Source: Elgaria multicarinata webbii | Taxonomy: Eukaryota; Chordata; Lepidosauria; Squamata; Anguidae | Direction: 5' to 3' | NCBI RefSeq assembly: GCF_023053635.1 | Contig: NC_086182.1 | Location: 4,117,001 to 4,181,000, forward strand | DNA length: 64,000 bases | Shown here: positions 37,201 to 41,924 of the stretch, piece after piece | How the letters are laid out: the number at the start of each line of letters is the position of its first letter | Position numbering within the stretch: the first letter of the stretch is position 1 | The notes under the pieces: generated by a model | Databases searched by the model: none | Seen by the model: the letters and a program-made list of their open reading frames with translations, nothing else | Told to the model about the DNA's origin: nothing | Made by a program: the position numbers and the translations under genes

Positions 37201-39520
37201 TCTCTGCATAGCAATTCTAAAGTGTTTTAGAGGCAGAACAATATGGAAGGCTGGTAGTGACTCAGTCAAGGCCATCCAGTGAGCTCTGCTGAGCTTTGAA
37301 AGCAGCGTGCCGTTATTTGATGTTTTTTCCATTGCAAGATAATAAGCACTCATGAGTGCTCAAAGCATTTAATAAACATCAGTATGTAACTCCTACAATA
37401 ACCTTGTAAGGTGCTTTGGATAAGGTGACCTGGTGTGGGGCAGAGGAGCTATTTGTGGCCCTCCAGGTGTGGTTGGGCTGCAGGTTCCATTAGCCCCTAG
37501 CCAGCAGAGGTAATGGCCTCTGGATGACAGGAGTTGCAGTCCAACATCTGGGGGGGCCACAGACTGCCTACCTAGTGAGATCATGGTAGCTGCACATTTC
37601 TTGACAAATTCCTGGAGGAATAGGCTACTCAATGGCTACTATTCCTGATAGCTATGTGTTACCTCCAGTATCAGAGGAAGTAAGCCTACGTACACCAGTA
37701 GCTGGGGAACATGGGCGAGGGGGTGCTGTTGCACTCATGTCCTACTTGTGGGTTTCCTGTGGGCAGCCGGGCAGCTACTGTGTGCACAGAGCGCTGGACT
37801 AGATGGACCCTTGGTGTGATCCAGCATCAGGGCTCTCCTTATATTCTTATGTGTAACCCAATGTCTTATCCACTAGTCAACACCAGCTCTCAGTCACATT
37901 TCTCTTGAGCCCTGTTCAGCTCCACAGATGGGGACCGTGCCAGTCATCACATGCTTTCCCAGGCTGAAGGTGGGGTCTCCCATTCCTGGCACCGTTCACA
38001 GGATGCTGAGTACCACTGCCTTTCCCATGCCCCTCTCTTGCTATGCCCATCTTGATGCGTTTGGGATCTCGTGCTGCTCGGCTCAACCATACTGTTGCAT
38101 CAGTGCCCCTGGCCTATTCACGTTCCTGACAACGAAGCAAGAGGCGGAACCTACGGCTGCCCCAGTGTAAGGCAAGCCTTAAGCAAAGCACGTCACCTGT
38201 GCCAGGGATAAATTAAGCACAGAGCAAGATATGATGCCCAGCTCTATATGGCTTAACTAAGAAGTAAACCCCACTGTAGCCAGTGTGGCTTTACTTTCAG
38301 GAAAGCATTAATAGGATTGCAGCAAAGGACTGGAGCTTTGCAACAGAGCACACGTTTTGCACGCCGCAGGGCCCAGGTTCAACTCCTGGCTAGAAAGACC
38401 TCCATCTGAAACTTTAAATAGCTGCTGCTAGTCAAGTATTTTTCAACCTATTCAGACCCTGCGCCCACCCTACCCCCCACGCCTTTGGGAACCCACTGTG
38501 AATAATCCATAGCAGACAACATCCACAGGCAGACAACGCTTTGTAATCTAAGGCCAGGGAAACTGAAAGACGGGGGCGGAGACCATCCGTCACTAACCAG
38601 GCACAATCTCGCTGTTTCAGCCTAAAACAAGTCCCATCACCCCCAGCCAGCATGGCTGTTGGGCAGGGCAAACTCAGCATGCGTTGAGCAAAACCTCACA
38701 CACCATGTGCTAAACATGATCACAGGCTGCTTGGATGTAAAGCACCAGGAGCACACACTGGTGACCTCAGGCAGCAAAATTTCATCTGGGAACAGAACGG
38801 AGAACGCTTTCAGTGTTTCTAAGCCCTGTTGAGCTGCTGGCTGAGACCTGAAAGTCTGTGTCTTTGCACAGGCTACAAGCTTAGATGCACACTTGCCTGG
38901 GAGTAAGTCCCACTGAATGCATGGGGCTTAATTCTGAGTAGACCTGGGTAGGATTGCACTACTGAAGCAACAGGAAATTGAGATCCCGTTCAAAATAAGG
39001 AGTGCGCGGGTGTGACTCCCTTCCACGCTTGTGTTAAGCCAGCCTCGGGTCTTCTGGGGGGCCCTAGCGCGATTTCGGCGGGGGCTTTAACGAGCCTTGG
39101 CGTTTGACAGGCTGCACGGGGCTCCGCCGAATCCGAGGCGCGCCTGATTCCAGCCAGCGGGGTCGCGCTACTTCGGAAGTGCAGGAAGGCCGAGCGAGCA
39201 CCGCTTCCAGCAAGCGTCCCCCGCCCGGGGAAGGGAGGGAGGGAGGCCGGGCGCAAGCAGGCTGGGCGGATTGACACACGCAGCAGCAGCCGCCGCGTTG
39301 CAAGGCGGACGGCACCTGCAGGGGAAGCCGCCCCTCGGGGCTTCTTCGCACCCACCTCGACCCGCGCGTCACCGCCACAGGCAGCGGCAACAGCAGCAGC
39401 GCACATCCCGGGCAGCCCCCTCCCCGACAGCCCGCGCAGCCGGCCCCGGCCCCTTACCTTGCCCTCGGAATCCTGCTGCCCGTCCGCCTCCCGGCCCGGC
39501 CTCTGCCGGAGCTCGCTCAT
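5152..39520 (-). CDS. CDS2: CDS2, phosphatidate cytidylyltransferase 2 (13 coding exons)
   Basis: The enzyme makes CDP-diacylglycerol from phosphatidic acid and CTP in the ER membrane, feeding phosphatidylinositol synthesis. Thirteen exons with GT..AG borders join in frame to 1338 nt (445 codons plus stop), the human CDS2 length. The N-terminal 65 residues are acidic and cytosolic; residues about 73-99 form the first of several membrane helices. The CDS-family signature S-x-F-K-R....K-D.....[10 protein letters not shown] spans residues 359-385 across the exon 11/12 border and is intact. Exon 10 ([28 protein letters not shown]) matches CDS2 rather than CDS1 as I recall them, and the head-to-head PCNA neighbour agrees. 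The start is the ATG at 39518-39520 (MSELRQR). The C-terminal tail ([14 protein letters not shown]) differs from human. The promoter is a CpG island. Introns carry many repeats, but no exon is damaged. Confidence 0.97.
5482..6014. mobile_element. hAT-like non-autonomous DNA transposon, old
   Basis: Begins CAGGGCCAGGCAACC and ends in the inverted form ..CACCCCTG, the terminal pattern of hAT/Charlie-like elements (CAGGGGTG). It fills most of CDS2 intron 12. No clean 8-bp target duplication is visible, so the ends are approximate. Confidence 0.45.
6104..6207 (-). CDS. CDS2: CDS2 coding exon 12
   Basis: Encodes residues 369-402 plus two bases of R403 ([17 protein letters not shown], then [17 protein letters not shown]). 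It carries the HGG..DRFD end of the catalytic signature. Acceptor GTGCAG|GAC, donor AG|GTAAAG. Confidence 0.97.
6272..7276 (+). mobile_element. L2/CR1-clade LINE, 3' end with intact RT C-terminus
   Basis: A frame from about 6272 to 7081 encodes the end of a LINE reverse transcriptase ([45 protein letters not shown]). A 3' UTR ends in a GC-rich hairpin at 7217-7247 and an AATAAATAAATAAA tail. It is 5'-truncated, open over roughly 265 codons, and so fairly young. It sits antisense in CDS2 intron 11. Confidence 0.9.
7763..7882 (-). CDS. CDS2: CDS2 coding exon 11
   Basis: Encodes residues 329-368 ([20 protein letters not shown] through [10 protein letters not shown]), the first half of the CDS family signature. 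Acceptor CTCCAG|AAA, donor AAG|GTACGT. Confidence 0.97.
8206..8605 (-). mobile_element. Bov-B (RTE) LINE, 3' end
   Basis: The minus strand encodes the Bov-B ORF C-terminus ([20 protein letters not shown], then [30 protein letters not shown]), followed by the end sequence resembling the bovine GTTCAGTCGC..TCCGACTCTT motif. The C-terminal 107 codons are open. It lies in CDS2 intron 10, same orientation as the gene. Bov-B is abundant in squamates and known for horizontal spread. Confidence 0.9.
8731..8948 (-). mobile_element. tRNA-derived CORE/MIR-like SINE
   Basis: Reading the minus strand: ..GTGGTTAGAGTATTGGACTG.., a B-box-like GGTTCTAGTCCCC, a CORE-like CACTGGGTGAC..TGGGCCAGTCAC relative, CTCACAGGATTG and a poor tail near CATTTATATCCC. 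Three relatives occur in this window. Confidence 0.75.
9115..9267 (-). CDS. CDS2: CDS2 coding exon 10
   Basis: Encodes residues 278-328 ([20 protein letters not shown] through QSVIGW). This segment separates CDS2 from CDS1. The acceptor is AAG rather than CAG/TAG (AATGAAG|CTG); donor TGG|GTAGGT. Confidence 0.95.
9636..10078 (-). mobile_element. L2-like LINE 3' fragment
   Basis: The minus strand encodes [31 protein letters not shown] and an AT-rich tail containing ACCGCTCCCC. It is degraded, with a G-rich run at 9850-9861. It lies in CDS2 intron 9, 33 bp from exon 9. Confidence 0.75.
10112..10180 (-). CDS. CDS2: CDS2 coding exon 9
   Basis: Encodes residues 255-277 ([19 protein letters not shown], then FGLL); the SPKKT-WEG motif is a hallmark of phosphatidate cytidylyltransferases. 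Acceptor CTGCAG|CTC, donor CTA|GTAAGT. An antisense-strand LINE fragment begins about 35 bp away in the next intron. Confidence 0.97.
10307..10349. repeat. (CTT)n microsatellite
   Basis: About 14 uninterrupted CTT units, roughly 105 bp downstream of exon 8's donor in sense orientation (CDS2 intron 8). Confidence 0.97.
10453..10540 (-). CDS. CDS2: CDS2 coding exon 8
   Basis: Encodes W225 through K254 ([19 protein letters not shown], then [10 protein letters not shown]), part of the conserved CTP-transferase core including the invariant CND. Acceptor GTCTAG|G, donor AAG|GTATGT. Confidence 0.96.
10616..10718. mobile_element. hAT-like fold-back element fragment
   Basis: Contains CATTCCCTAACCTGGTGGCC..GGACTACAACTCCCAT..TGGCTGGAAATGATGGGAG, the recurrent family seen complete at 56351-56480. 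It abuts a SINE. Confidence 0.55.
10720..10950 (-). mobile_element. tRNA-derived CORE/MIR-like SINE
   Basis: Same family as at 8731-8948: CATATCCCACC, AACCCAAGGTGGCTCACAT, GCAAGGTAGGTTAGG, ..ACTCTAACCGCTATACCACACT on the plus strand. It is inserted next to a fold-back fragment in CDS2 intron 7. Confidence 0.78.
10951..12118. other. CDS2: CDS2 intron 7, no feature recognised
   Basis: Unique AT-rich intron sequence. The open frames at 11017-11409 on both strands show no domain and overlap each other. Confidence 0.5.
12119..12310 (-). mobile_element. L2 LINE 3' tail fragment
   Basis: Minus-strand 3' tail: TTTATTTATTTATTACATTT, then ACCGCCCCATAGCTGAAGCT with eroded hairpin, then A-rich sequence. 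No coding part remains. Confidence 0.75.
12397..12543. repeat. two (TG)n microsatellite tracts
   Basis: TG/TATG tracts at about 12397-12434 and 12516-12543, with a further GT-rich tract at 12845-12869, all in CDS2 intron 7. Confidence 0.9.
13676..13701. repeat. (CAG)n trinucleotide tract
   Basis: About nine CAG units (CTG in CDS2 sense) deep in intron 7, not in an exon. Confidence 0.95.
14514..14596 (-). CDS. CDS2: CDS2 coding exon 7
   Basis: Encodes residues 198-224 plus two bases of W225 ([19 protein letters not shown], then HNLFEGMI). Acceptor TTCTAG|TTT, donor TG|GTGAGT. Confidence 0.96.
14694..14712. repeat. (AG)n microsatellite
   Basis: About nine AG units, some 100 bp upstream (sense) of CDS2 exon 7. 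Confidence 0.9.
15180..15615 (+). mobile_element. L2-like LINE fragment split by a fold-back element
   Basis: Plus-strand pieces 15180-15260 (CTGGTCGCCAGTGTG..TTTAAGGCCCTAAAC) and 15370-15615 (AGACAGGTTATTTGAAGAGC..GGCCCGATCACCATGGAACC..) are consecutive parts of a LINE RT C-terminus. They are separated by an insertion at about 15262-15368. Confidence 0.6.
15262..15368. mobile_element. hAT-like fold-back element inside L2
   Basis: AGAGTGGGGAACCTACAGCC..AACTCCAATTCCTATCATTC and ATGATGGGAGCTGCTGGTTC..CCCACTCC form inverted ends. It interrupts the LINE frame, so it is younger than that LINE. Confidence 0.6.
16221..16239. repeat. (CT)n microsatellite
   Basis: About nine CT units in CDS2 intron 6, about 60 bp past exon 6's donor in sense orientation (AG in RNA). 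Confidence 0.9.
16299..16357 (-). CDS. CDS2: CDS2 coding exon 6
   Basis: Encodes G178 through M197 ([19 protein letters not shown]), phase 0 at the end. Acceptor CTACAG|GC, donor ATG|GTAAGA. Short 59-nt exon. Confidence 0.96.
16740..17038. mobile_element. hAT/Charlie-like DNA transposon, non-autonomous
   Basis: Terminal inverted repeats CAGGGGTG at 16740 and CACCCCTG at 17031-17038, with interior GGCCCCAAGGGCCGTATTGGG and GGGCTGCATGCGGCCCATTG typical of this group. No open frame. It lies in CDS2 intron 5. Confidence 0.6.
17329..17689 (+). mobile_element. L2/CR1-clade LINE 3' end
   Basis: Encodes [20 protein letters not shown], then [15 protein letters not shown]. The 3' UTR carries the UUCG-capped hairpin at 17611-17641 and an AATAAA-rich tail. 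Antisense to CDS2 in intron 5. Confidence 0.88.
18009..18232. repeat. 36-bp minisatellite, about 6 copies
   Basis: Tandem unit CCTACCTTCACCTGTGCAAT plus TGCCCTGCCATCTTGG, repeated about six times with few differences. 36 is divisible by three, so both strands show long open frames ([12 protein letters not shown] repeats) that are not genes. Located in CDS2 intron 5, about 230 bp after exon 5. Confidence 0.96.
18463..18602 (-). CDS. CDS2: CDS2 coding exon 5
   Basis: Encodes W131 through residue 177 ([20 protein letters not shown], then [17 protein letters not shown]). Acceptor TTTTAG|G, donor ACAG|GTAAGT. A 36-bp minisatellite lies about 230 bp into the next intron. Confidence 0.96.
19166..19263 (-). 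CDS. CDS2: CDS2 coding exon 4
   Basis: Encodes residues 99-130 plus two bases of W131 ([13 protein letters not shown], then [16 protein letters not shown]). Acceptor TTGCAG|GTG, donor TG|GTAAGG. Confidence 0.96.
19349..19390. repeat. (CA)n microsatellite
   Basis: About 20 CA units in CDS2 intron 3, starting 85 bp before (sense) exon 4's acceptor; TG/UG in RNA. Confidence 0.95.
19391..20966. other. CDS2: CDS2 intron 3, no feature recognised
   Basis: GC-moderate unique sequence. The open frames on both strands are short, overlapping and without recognisable content. Confidence 0.5.
20967..21177 (-). mobile_element. tRNA-derived SINE (second family)
   Basis: On the plus strand: AGAAGCTGCCTTACGCCGAG, TCTGACCCTTGGTCCATC, CTCTCCAGGGTTTCTGGC, ..CTGGGACCTGCGGCATGCAA, ..AGCAG. 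Minus-strand reading ends in a tRNA-like head with a degraded B box. Related copies lie at 27535 and possibly 38325. Confidence 0.6.
21528..21564. repeat. (AG)n microsatellite next to a 5' splice site
   Basis: About 18 AG units, i.e. a CU tract in CDS2 RNA, starting about 14 nt after exon 3's donor. Confidence 0.96.
21578..21674 (-). CDS. CDS2: CDS2 coding exon 3
   Basis: Encodes the end of R66 through residue 98, including [14 protein letters not shown] and the hydrophobic [16 protein letters not shown] helix. Acceptor TTGCAG|G, donor ATT|GTAAGTT. A long CU dinucleotide tract (in RNA sense) begins about 14 nt into the following intron. Confidence 0.96.
22409..22882 (-). mobile_element. possible solitary LTR, old
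   Basis: Minus-strand reading starts near TGTTGGCCTG, has a TATATAAGGG-like box around 22820-22831 and an AATAAA near 22491-22496, the order expected for an LTR. Ends are guesses; no target duplication or internal region was recognised. Low confidence, treated as a fossil. Confidence 0.22.
22883..24268. other. CDS2: CDS2 intron 2, no feature recognised
   Basis: Unique sequence with a short CA run at 23995-24006. No exon or element recognised. Confidence 0.45.
24270..24395. mobile_element. hAT-like fold-back element
   Basis: Inverted arms GGCCCTCCAGATGTTTTGGC and the matching GCCAAAACATCTGGAGAGCC, with ACAACTCCCAT / ATGGGAGC inside. It ends about 85 bp from exon 2's donor. Confidence 0.65.
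24480..24613 (-). CDS. CDS2: CDS2 coding exon 2
   Basis: Encodes residues 22-65 and two bases of codon 66: acidic, Ser-rich cytosolic tail containing DGETASDSE and [14 protein letters not shown]. Acceptor ATGCAG|GAA, donor CCAG|GTAGTG. It follows the largest intron, 14.8 kb. Confidence 0.94.
25147..25202. repeat. compound (AC)n(AG)n microsatellite
   Basis: About 12 AC units followed by about 15 AG units in CDS2 intron 1. Confidence 0.96.
25607..25633. repeat. (CTC)n microsatellite
   Basis: About nine CTC units, CDS2 intron 1. Confidence 0.9.
25685..25835 (-). mobile_element. L2-like LINE 3' fragment
   Basis: ATTCATCTGGGTAGGCCTGC..AGAAGAGACTAG resembles TAGATAGGCCTGCCGGAAAA at 44074 in a coding L2 copy. 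A-rich tail on the left. Degraded. Confidence 0.5.
25908..26205 (-). mobile_element. CR1 LINE 3' end
   Basis: Starts AGAATCATAGAACCATAGAA, GTTGGAAGGGGCCTACAAGG, CCAACCCCCTGCTCATTGCA: the inverted CR1 3' terminus (ATTCTATGATTCT tail), followed by RT-derived sequence. Confidence 0.82.
26207..26325. repeat. interspersed GGGAGTAAG-type repeat
   Basis: GTAAGTTCCACTGTATTCAG..TACTCTTTAGTAAG and GGGCTTACTCCCAGGTAAGT belong to a family also seen at 38893-38968 and 50612-50682. Confidence 0.45.
26326..27534. other. CDS2: CDS2 intron 1, no feature recognised
   Basis: Unique intronic sequence; overlapping short open frames only. Confidence 0.45.
27535..27722 (+). mobile_element. tRNA-derived SINE (second family)
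   Basis: Starts GGCAGTAGCTCAGTGGTGGA (A-box-like) with GGTTCAATCACC (B-box-like), then the ..CCTGGAGAGCCACTGTTGAC body, sharing parts with 20967-21177. Not a tRNA gene: no cloverleaf 3' half. Confidence 0.65.
28229..28251. repeat. (TTC)n microsatellite
   Basis: About seven TTC units, preceded by CCACCACCACC. Confidence 0.88.
28495..28800 (-). mobile_element. L2-type LINE 3' end, GCACCATC family
   Basis: TTA-rich tail, then the hairpin GCACCAT..ATGGTGC at 28541-28562, then GTAAATAGCAAGACTCTGCC and GCATAGGCTTACATTCTAAT. A full relative with RT coding sequence is at 55088-55850. Confidence 0.82.
28870..29157 (-). mobile_element. tRNA-derived SINE (Sauria-like, Bov-B-type tail) with TSD
   Basis: Minus strand has a tRNA-like head with GAGTTCGATCCCAGCGGAAG, then GGTCGGTAAAATGAGTACCC, GGCAATGGCAAACC, and GAGTCAGTAATGACTCAGTG. 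A perfect 13-bp direct repeat (AGGTAAAAAAAAG) flanks it at 28857-28869 and 29158-29170. Confidence 0.88.
29392..29625 (-). mobile_element. CR1 LINE 3' end
   Basis: Begins AGAATCATAGAATAGTAGAG, GTTGGAAGGGGCCTTTAAGG, CCAACCCCTGCTCAATGCAG. Minus strand encodes [20 protein letters not shown], a CR1 ORF2 C-terminal pattern. Confidence 0.82.
29626..30412. other. CDS2: CDS2 intron 1, no feature recognised
   Basis: Unique sequence, no repeat or gene seen. Confidence 0.45.
30413..30580 (-). mobile_element. L2 LINE 3' tail fragment
   Basis: TATTTAATTTCTATACTGTC, CCATAGCTGAAATTCTCTGG and GCGGTTTACAACA match the L2 3' UTR on the minus strand, with eroded hairpin. Confidence 0.7.
30891..31142 (-). mobile_element. 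tRNA-derived CORE/MIR-like SINE
   Basis: TTTATATCCTGCC, TTGCAAGGAACCCAATAAGG, CCTGTGAGGTAGGTTAGGCT, AAGTCAGCCAGTGAG, ATTACACCACACTGCC: the same family as 8731-8948. Confidence 0.8.
31143..32534. other. CDS2: CDS2 intron 1, mostly unrecognised
   Basis: Unique sequence apart from a small fold-back relic (CAGCCTTCTCCAACCTGGTG, about 31884-31920). Confidence 0.4.
32535..32670. mobile_element. hAT-like fold-back element
   Basis: Ends CAGCCTTCCCCAAGCTG and its inverse ..GCTGAGGAAGGCTG, with GACTACAATTCCCAGCATTC inside. Same family as 56351-56480 but more diverged, without a clear target duplication. Confidence 0.7.
32849..33225 (-). mobile_element. L2/CR1-clade LINE 3' end
   Basis: Minus-strand tail, UUCG hairpin at 32877-32907, and coding for [20 protein letters not shown], then [15 protein letters not shown]. 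Nearly identical to 44536-44950 over their shared length, so a young subfamily. Confidence 0.88.
33226..35105. other. CDS2: CDS2 intron 1, no feature recognised
   Basis: Unique sequence. No exon or full repeat recognised. Confidence 0.45.
35106..35210. mobile_element. fold-back (palindromic) MITE
   Basis: Inverted arms begin with perfect GCATGCCCTAAA / TTTAGGGCATGC and continue through TTTCCCAACCTG / CAGGTTGGAAAAGA and TCCAGACGTGCTGGCC / its inverse. The whole 105 bp can fold back. Confidence 0.75.
36058..36775 (-). mobile_element. L2 LINE 3' fragment split by a SINE
   Basis: 36058-36230 is the L2 3' tail (ACCATCCAATAGCCAAAGCT); 36537-36775 resumes with ACAAAAAGGTCTTCCCCAGC and GGGCCATTCCACAATCGGCC, equivalent to the RT C-terminus. 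A SINE separates them. Confidence 0.65.
36231..36536 (-). mobile_element. tRNA-derived SINE (Sauria-like) inside L2
   Basis: AAAGGAACCTCTCGTGCAAG, TTTCGCTGACATTTTCTTGG, CCCCAGCTAGCTGGGTACTC, TTCCGCTGGGATCGAACTCA: the same family as 28870-29157 and 59566-59853. Confidence 0.85.
36795..37080 (-). mobile_element. CR1 LINE internal fragment
   Basis: CCCATTTTAAAGCTATCCAA, GTTGGTGGCCATC, GGGATGATGACCCC and CATCTCCATCATCATGTCTG match the CR1 run at 63010-63400 in order, but lack the 3' terminus. Confidence 0.65.
37432..37562. mobile_element. hAT-like fold-back element
   Basis: TTGTGGCCCTCCAGGTGTGG..GGGCTGCAGG and CAGGAGTTGCAGTCCAACAT..GGGGGGGCCACAGA form inverted halves. Confidence 0.6.
37628..37857 (+). 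mobile_element. CR1 LINE 3' end
   Basis: ATGGCTACTATTCCTGATAG, ACCAGTAGCTGGGGAACATG, GGACTAGATGGACCCTTGGT, ending CTTATATTCTTATG. It is the inverse of the run at 62838-63050. Confidence 0.82.
38893..38968. repeat. interspersed GGGAGTAAG-type repeat
   Basis: CCTGGGAGTAAGTCCCACTG, AATGCATGGGGCTTAATTCT, GAGTAGACCTGGGTAGGATT. The family is also at 50612-50682 and 26207-26325. Confidence 0.55.
39458..39520 (-). CDS. CDS2: CDS2 coding exon 1
   Basis: Encodes residues 1-21 ([20 protein letters not shown] plus K), phase 0. The donor reads AAG|GTAAGGG. The start ATG sits in the context GCCAAGATGA. There is no in-frame AUG just upstream; the open frame continues only through non-AUG codons. Confidence 0.93.
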
Positions 39521-39597
39521 CTTGGCTGCTGGCTGCAACAGGCGCGGATGCTCTGCTACGCTCGCGCCGTCCGGGTCCGCTTTGCGCCGCCGCCGCG

Positions 39598-39622
39598 CAG
39601 CAACAGCAGCAGCAGCAGCAGC
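39598..39622. repeat. CDS2: CAG/CTG tract in CDS2 5' leader region
   Basis: About eight near-perfect CAG units (CTG in CDS2 RNA), beginning about 78 nt upstream of the CDS2 ATG and adjacent to a GCC run at 39588-39596. Confidence 0.88.
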
Positions 39623-39760
39623 GCGAGCCTCCCCGCTAGATGGCCAGGCCCGGGGATTGAGGCGGGGCTAAGGAGGCCGGGCCAATAGGAGGCGGAGAGC
39701 GGCGGGGTGGGCGGGGCCCTGGCTCTCTAGCTTTCTCCCACGCATAGAGCTAAAACAAAT

Positions 39761-40092
39761 TAGAGGAACATCCGGAGGCAGCGCTTCGTGGTTTATTTCG
39801 AAAGTCCTTTTTTTTTTCATACCCTAAAGCGAAACGATGGAGAAATGCAGGTCTTGAGCTGTGAAGCGGGGAGCGAAGTGTGTCCTCTTTCTACTCAATG
39901 GCAGCACCAGAAGGAAAAATTCCGGGCGGGGCGGGGGCACGTAGAAGGAGCAAAGTACTTTTCTAAATGGGCGAAAAGTGTCCCATAATTCTCTGAAAGG
40001 AAAATAGTATATTTCACACTCCTCTAAACATATTTTTTTCTGAAATAAATGGGGGAAAGGTTACGTTGTGCCTACACCCAACACTTGTCTGT
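39761..40092. other. intergenic between CDS2 and PCNA, no feature
   Basis: AT-rich transition out of the CpG island; nothing recognised. Confidence 0.5.
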
Positions 40093-40355
40093 TTGCCTAT
40101 GTTACACCAAGCTGCAGGGGAACTTGGGCAGGAGGGTTCTGCTGCCCTCTTGTCCTGCTTGTGGATTTCCCATGAACAGCTGGGTGGCCACTGTGTGAAC
40201 AGAGTGCTGGACTAGATGACTCTTGGGGGGGATCTACACTACTGCTTTAAAGCGTTTTATAACAGTTTTGACAACTGTTGGGGCCCAGGACACACTGAAG
40301 CAGTAGTGTAGATCCCCTCTTGGTGTGATTCAGCAGGGCTCTTCTGATGTCATGA
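40093..40355 (+). mobile_element. CR1 LINE 3' end split by a MITE
   Basis: GCAGGGGAACTTGGGCAGGA..GTGCTGGACTAGATGACTCT, then, after the MITE, TGGTGTGATTCAGCAGGGCT, CTTCTGATGTCATG. Confidence 0.8.
40227..40316. mobile_element. GGATCTACACTACTGC MITE with TSD
   Basis: Terminal inverted repeat GGGGATCTACACTACTGC at both ends, about 90 bp, inserted in CR1 with a CTCTTGG direct repeat on both sides. A second copy is at 54041-54175. hAT-like by duplication size. Confidence 0.8.
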
Positions 40356-41229
40356 ATTGCCCCCTCAGATTCCCCCACCCCACAAAATCCAACACTCAAC
40401 TGCATGTGGAAATCTCATCTTGCATGTACCTGATGTTTTTAAGTTTTAAAACTACGCACACTACATGTTTTGGGGTGTCTTGTCTCAGTTAAGCTAAAAT
40501 ACCAGTTTCCCCCAGTGTTTTGTAGGGGGAACAGTCATTTTTCACCCAGGGAGGAGACGCCAAAATTAGCCCAGTAGCTGAGCACTGCGTGGGACTCTCC
40601 ATATTCCAAGTGCTCTTACAACCGTTCTATTAGCGTTTTCCAAGACTTCTGTCCCCACATCTCCTGCTTCGCTTTCTCCACTGGTGAGTCTTTGCTGGCA
40701 GAAAGGGGTTGATATTACAGGGGTTGGCACACATGCAGCATTCTCTCCCTTGGGAAGCCAGAGTGGAAGAGGAAGGCAGAATGGAAGTTTGGCGGCTGCC
40801 GTCCCCTACTACGGAGCTGCACATTTAAGCTTGGAATCTTATGCAGAGATAAAATGGTAGCAACACTCAGAATGTTTTCCCTGTGAGGCCCAGAAGGTAT
40901 CAATGGTGTATCAGAGAATCTTCAGGAATGCACTGGGTTTCCACGGCACAGATTCACAGGTTCCTTTGCAAATTGGTGTGACTAGGGTTCTCTGAAGGGA
41001 ACATGTTAAGGAACCAAACGCACTGCTCTTTAGGATTCCATAATACTATGGTGGTGGATGAAGCTACACTTCTCAAAATTGTCCTCTCATGGCAACTATG
41101 ACAGGCACAGCAGTCCAGACCTGTAGCAGAACAGGCATTTCTTGCTTTAGCTCAGGACTTCATAACTTGTGATCTAGAAGTCATGTAGAGAGACCTTAGA
41201 TTGCAAAAACAGGGCATGCGACTGGAGAG

Positions 41230-41510
41230 ATGGGGGAGAATTTCATTTGCAATTTGATGCGAACTTACCAAATCAGCAAGACCTAAATCAATATGCGTAT
41301 CAGAACAGTTCTGGTTGCACATATCTGGATCTTGAAATGCAGTTCGACCAAAAAAATGCATGTATTAGGAGAGTGAGTGCAAAAATGTATATATTGGTGA
41401 AAGAAACATACATGTGGCAAAACTGCTTGCAAAAAATGAGTATGTTAGGAAAAGCGTGTACAATACGTGTATATTAGAAGAAATGTGTACAAAAATGCAC
41501 ATGAATTTCT
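41230..41510. repeat. AT-rich imperfect tandem array, period about 30 bp
   Basis: Degenerate units of the form GCAAAAATGTATATATTGGT-GAAAGAA, GCAAAAAATGAGTATGTTAG-GAAAAG, ACAATACGTGTATATTAGAA-GAAATG. Possibly an interspersed element with internal repeats. Confidence 0.5.
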
Positions 41511-41924
41511 ATGCAGAGTTTTTTTTAAAGAACAATTTTCTGCAGAAATGAGAGCAAACTGAAGGCTGGAAAAAAGAGAATGAGAAATGGACAGATTCGC
41601 TTGTTCCTGGGCTTTTGTCAATGCTCTGGTGGATCACAATACACAGCTGGTGCTCAGCTTGGCCTGGCAGCTCATAAGTTGTGCAGGTCTGTCTTAACTG
41701 CTCGTGGATAAAGTATATGGCAGATCTGAAGTATTCTTTGATAGTTATCAAATAGAATTTACCAGTTACACTGTGGGAATTACTTTCATTCATCAGTCCC
41801 ATCATTCAGCTTCATTGAATAAGTTGTAGATATGAGAGAAAAAAGTCTCCATAGCCACCTTCTTCACATTACAGACTTTTATATACTTTTATGTCTCCGC
41901 TTATTGCCTATTTTTCAGTGGAGC

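Larger units (their letters stand above)
39000..39760 (-). promoter_or_regulatory. CDS2: CDS2 CpG-island promoter
   Basis: CpG-dense region over coding exon 1, with a CCAAT box at 39682-39686 and GC boxes (GGGCGGGG) around 39709-39717, all upstream of the ATG in minus orientation. No TATA box seen. The transcription start is probably at 39600-39680. Confidence 0.75.

Noticed and set aside
5152-39520. CDS1 rather than CDS2
   Set aside because: N-terminus, exon 10 sequence and PCNA/TMEM230 synteny fit CDS2.
38990-39538. 182-codon minus-strand frame containing the CDS2 start
   Set aside because: Only the part to 39458 is exon; the rest is read-through into intron 1 past a good GTAAGG donor.
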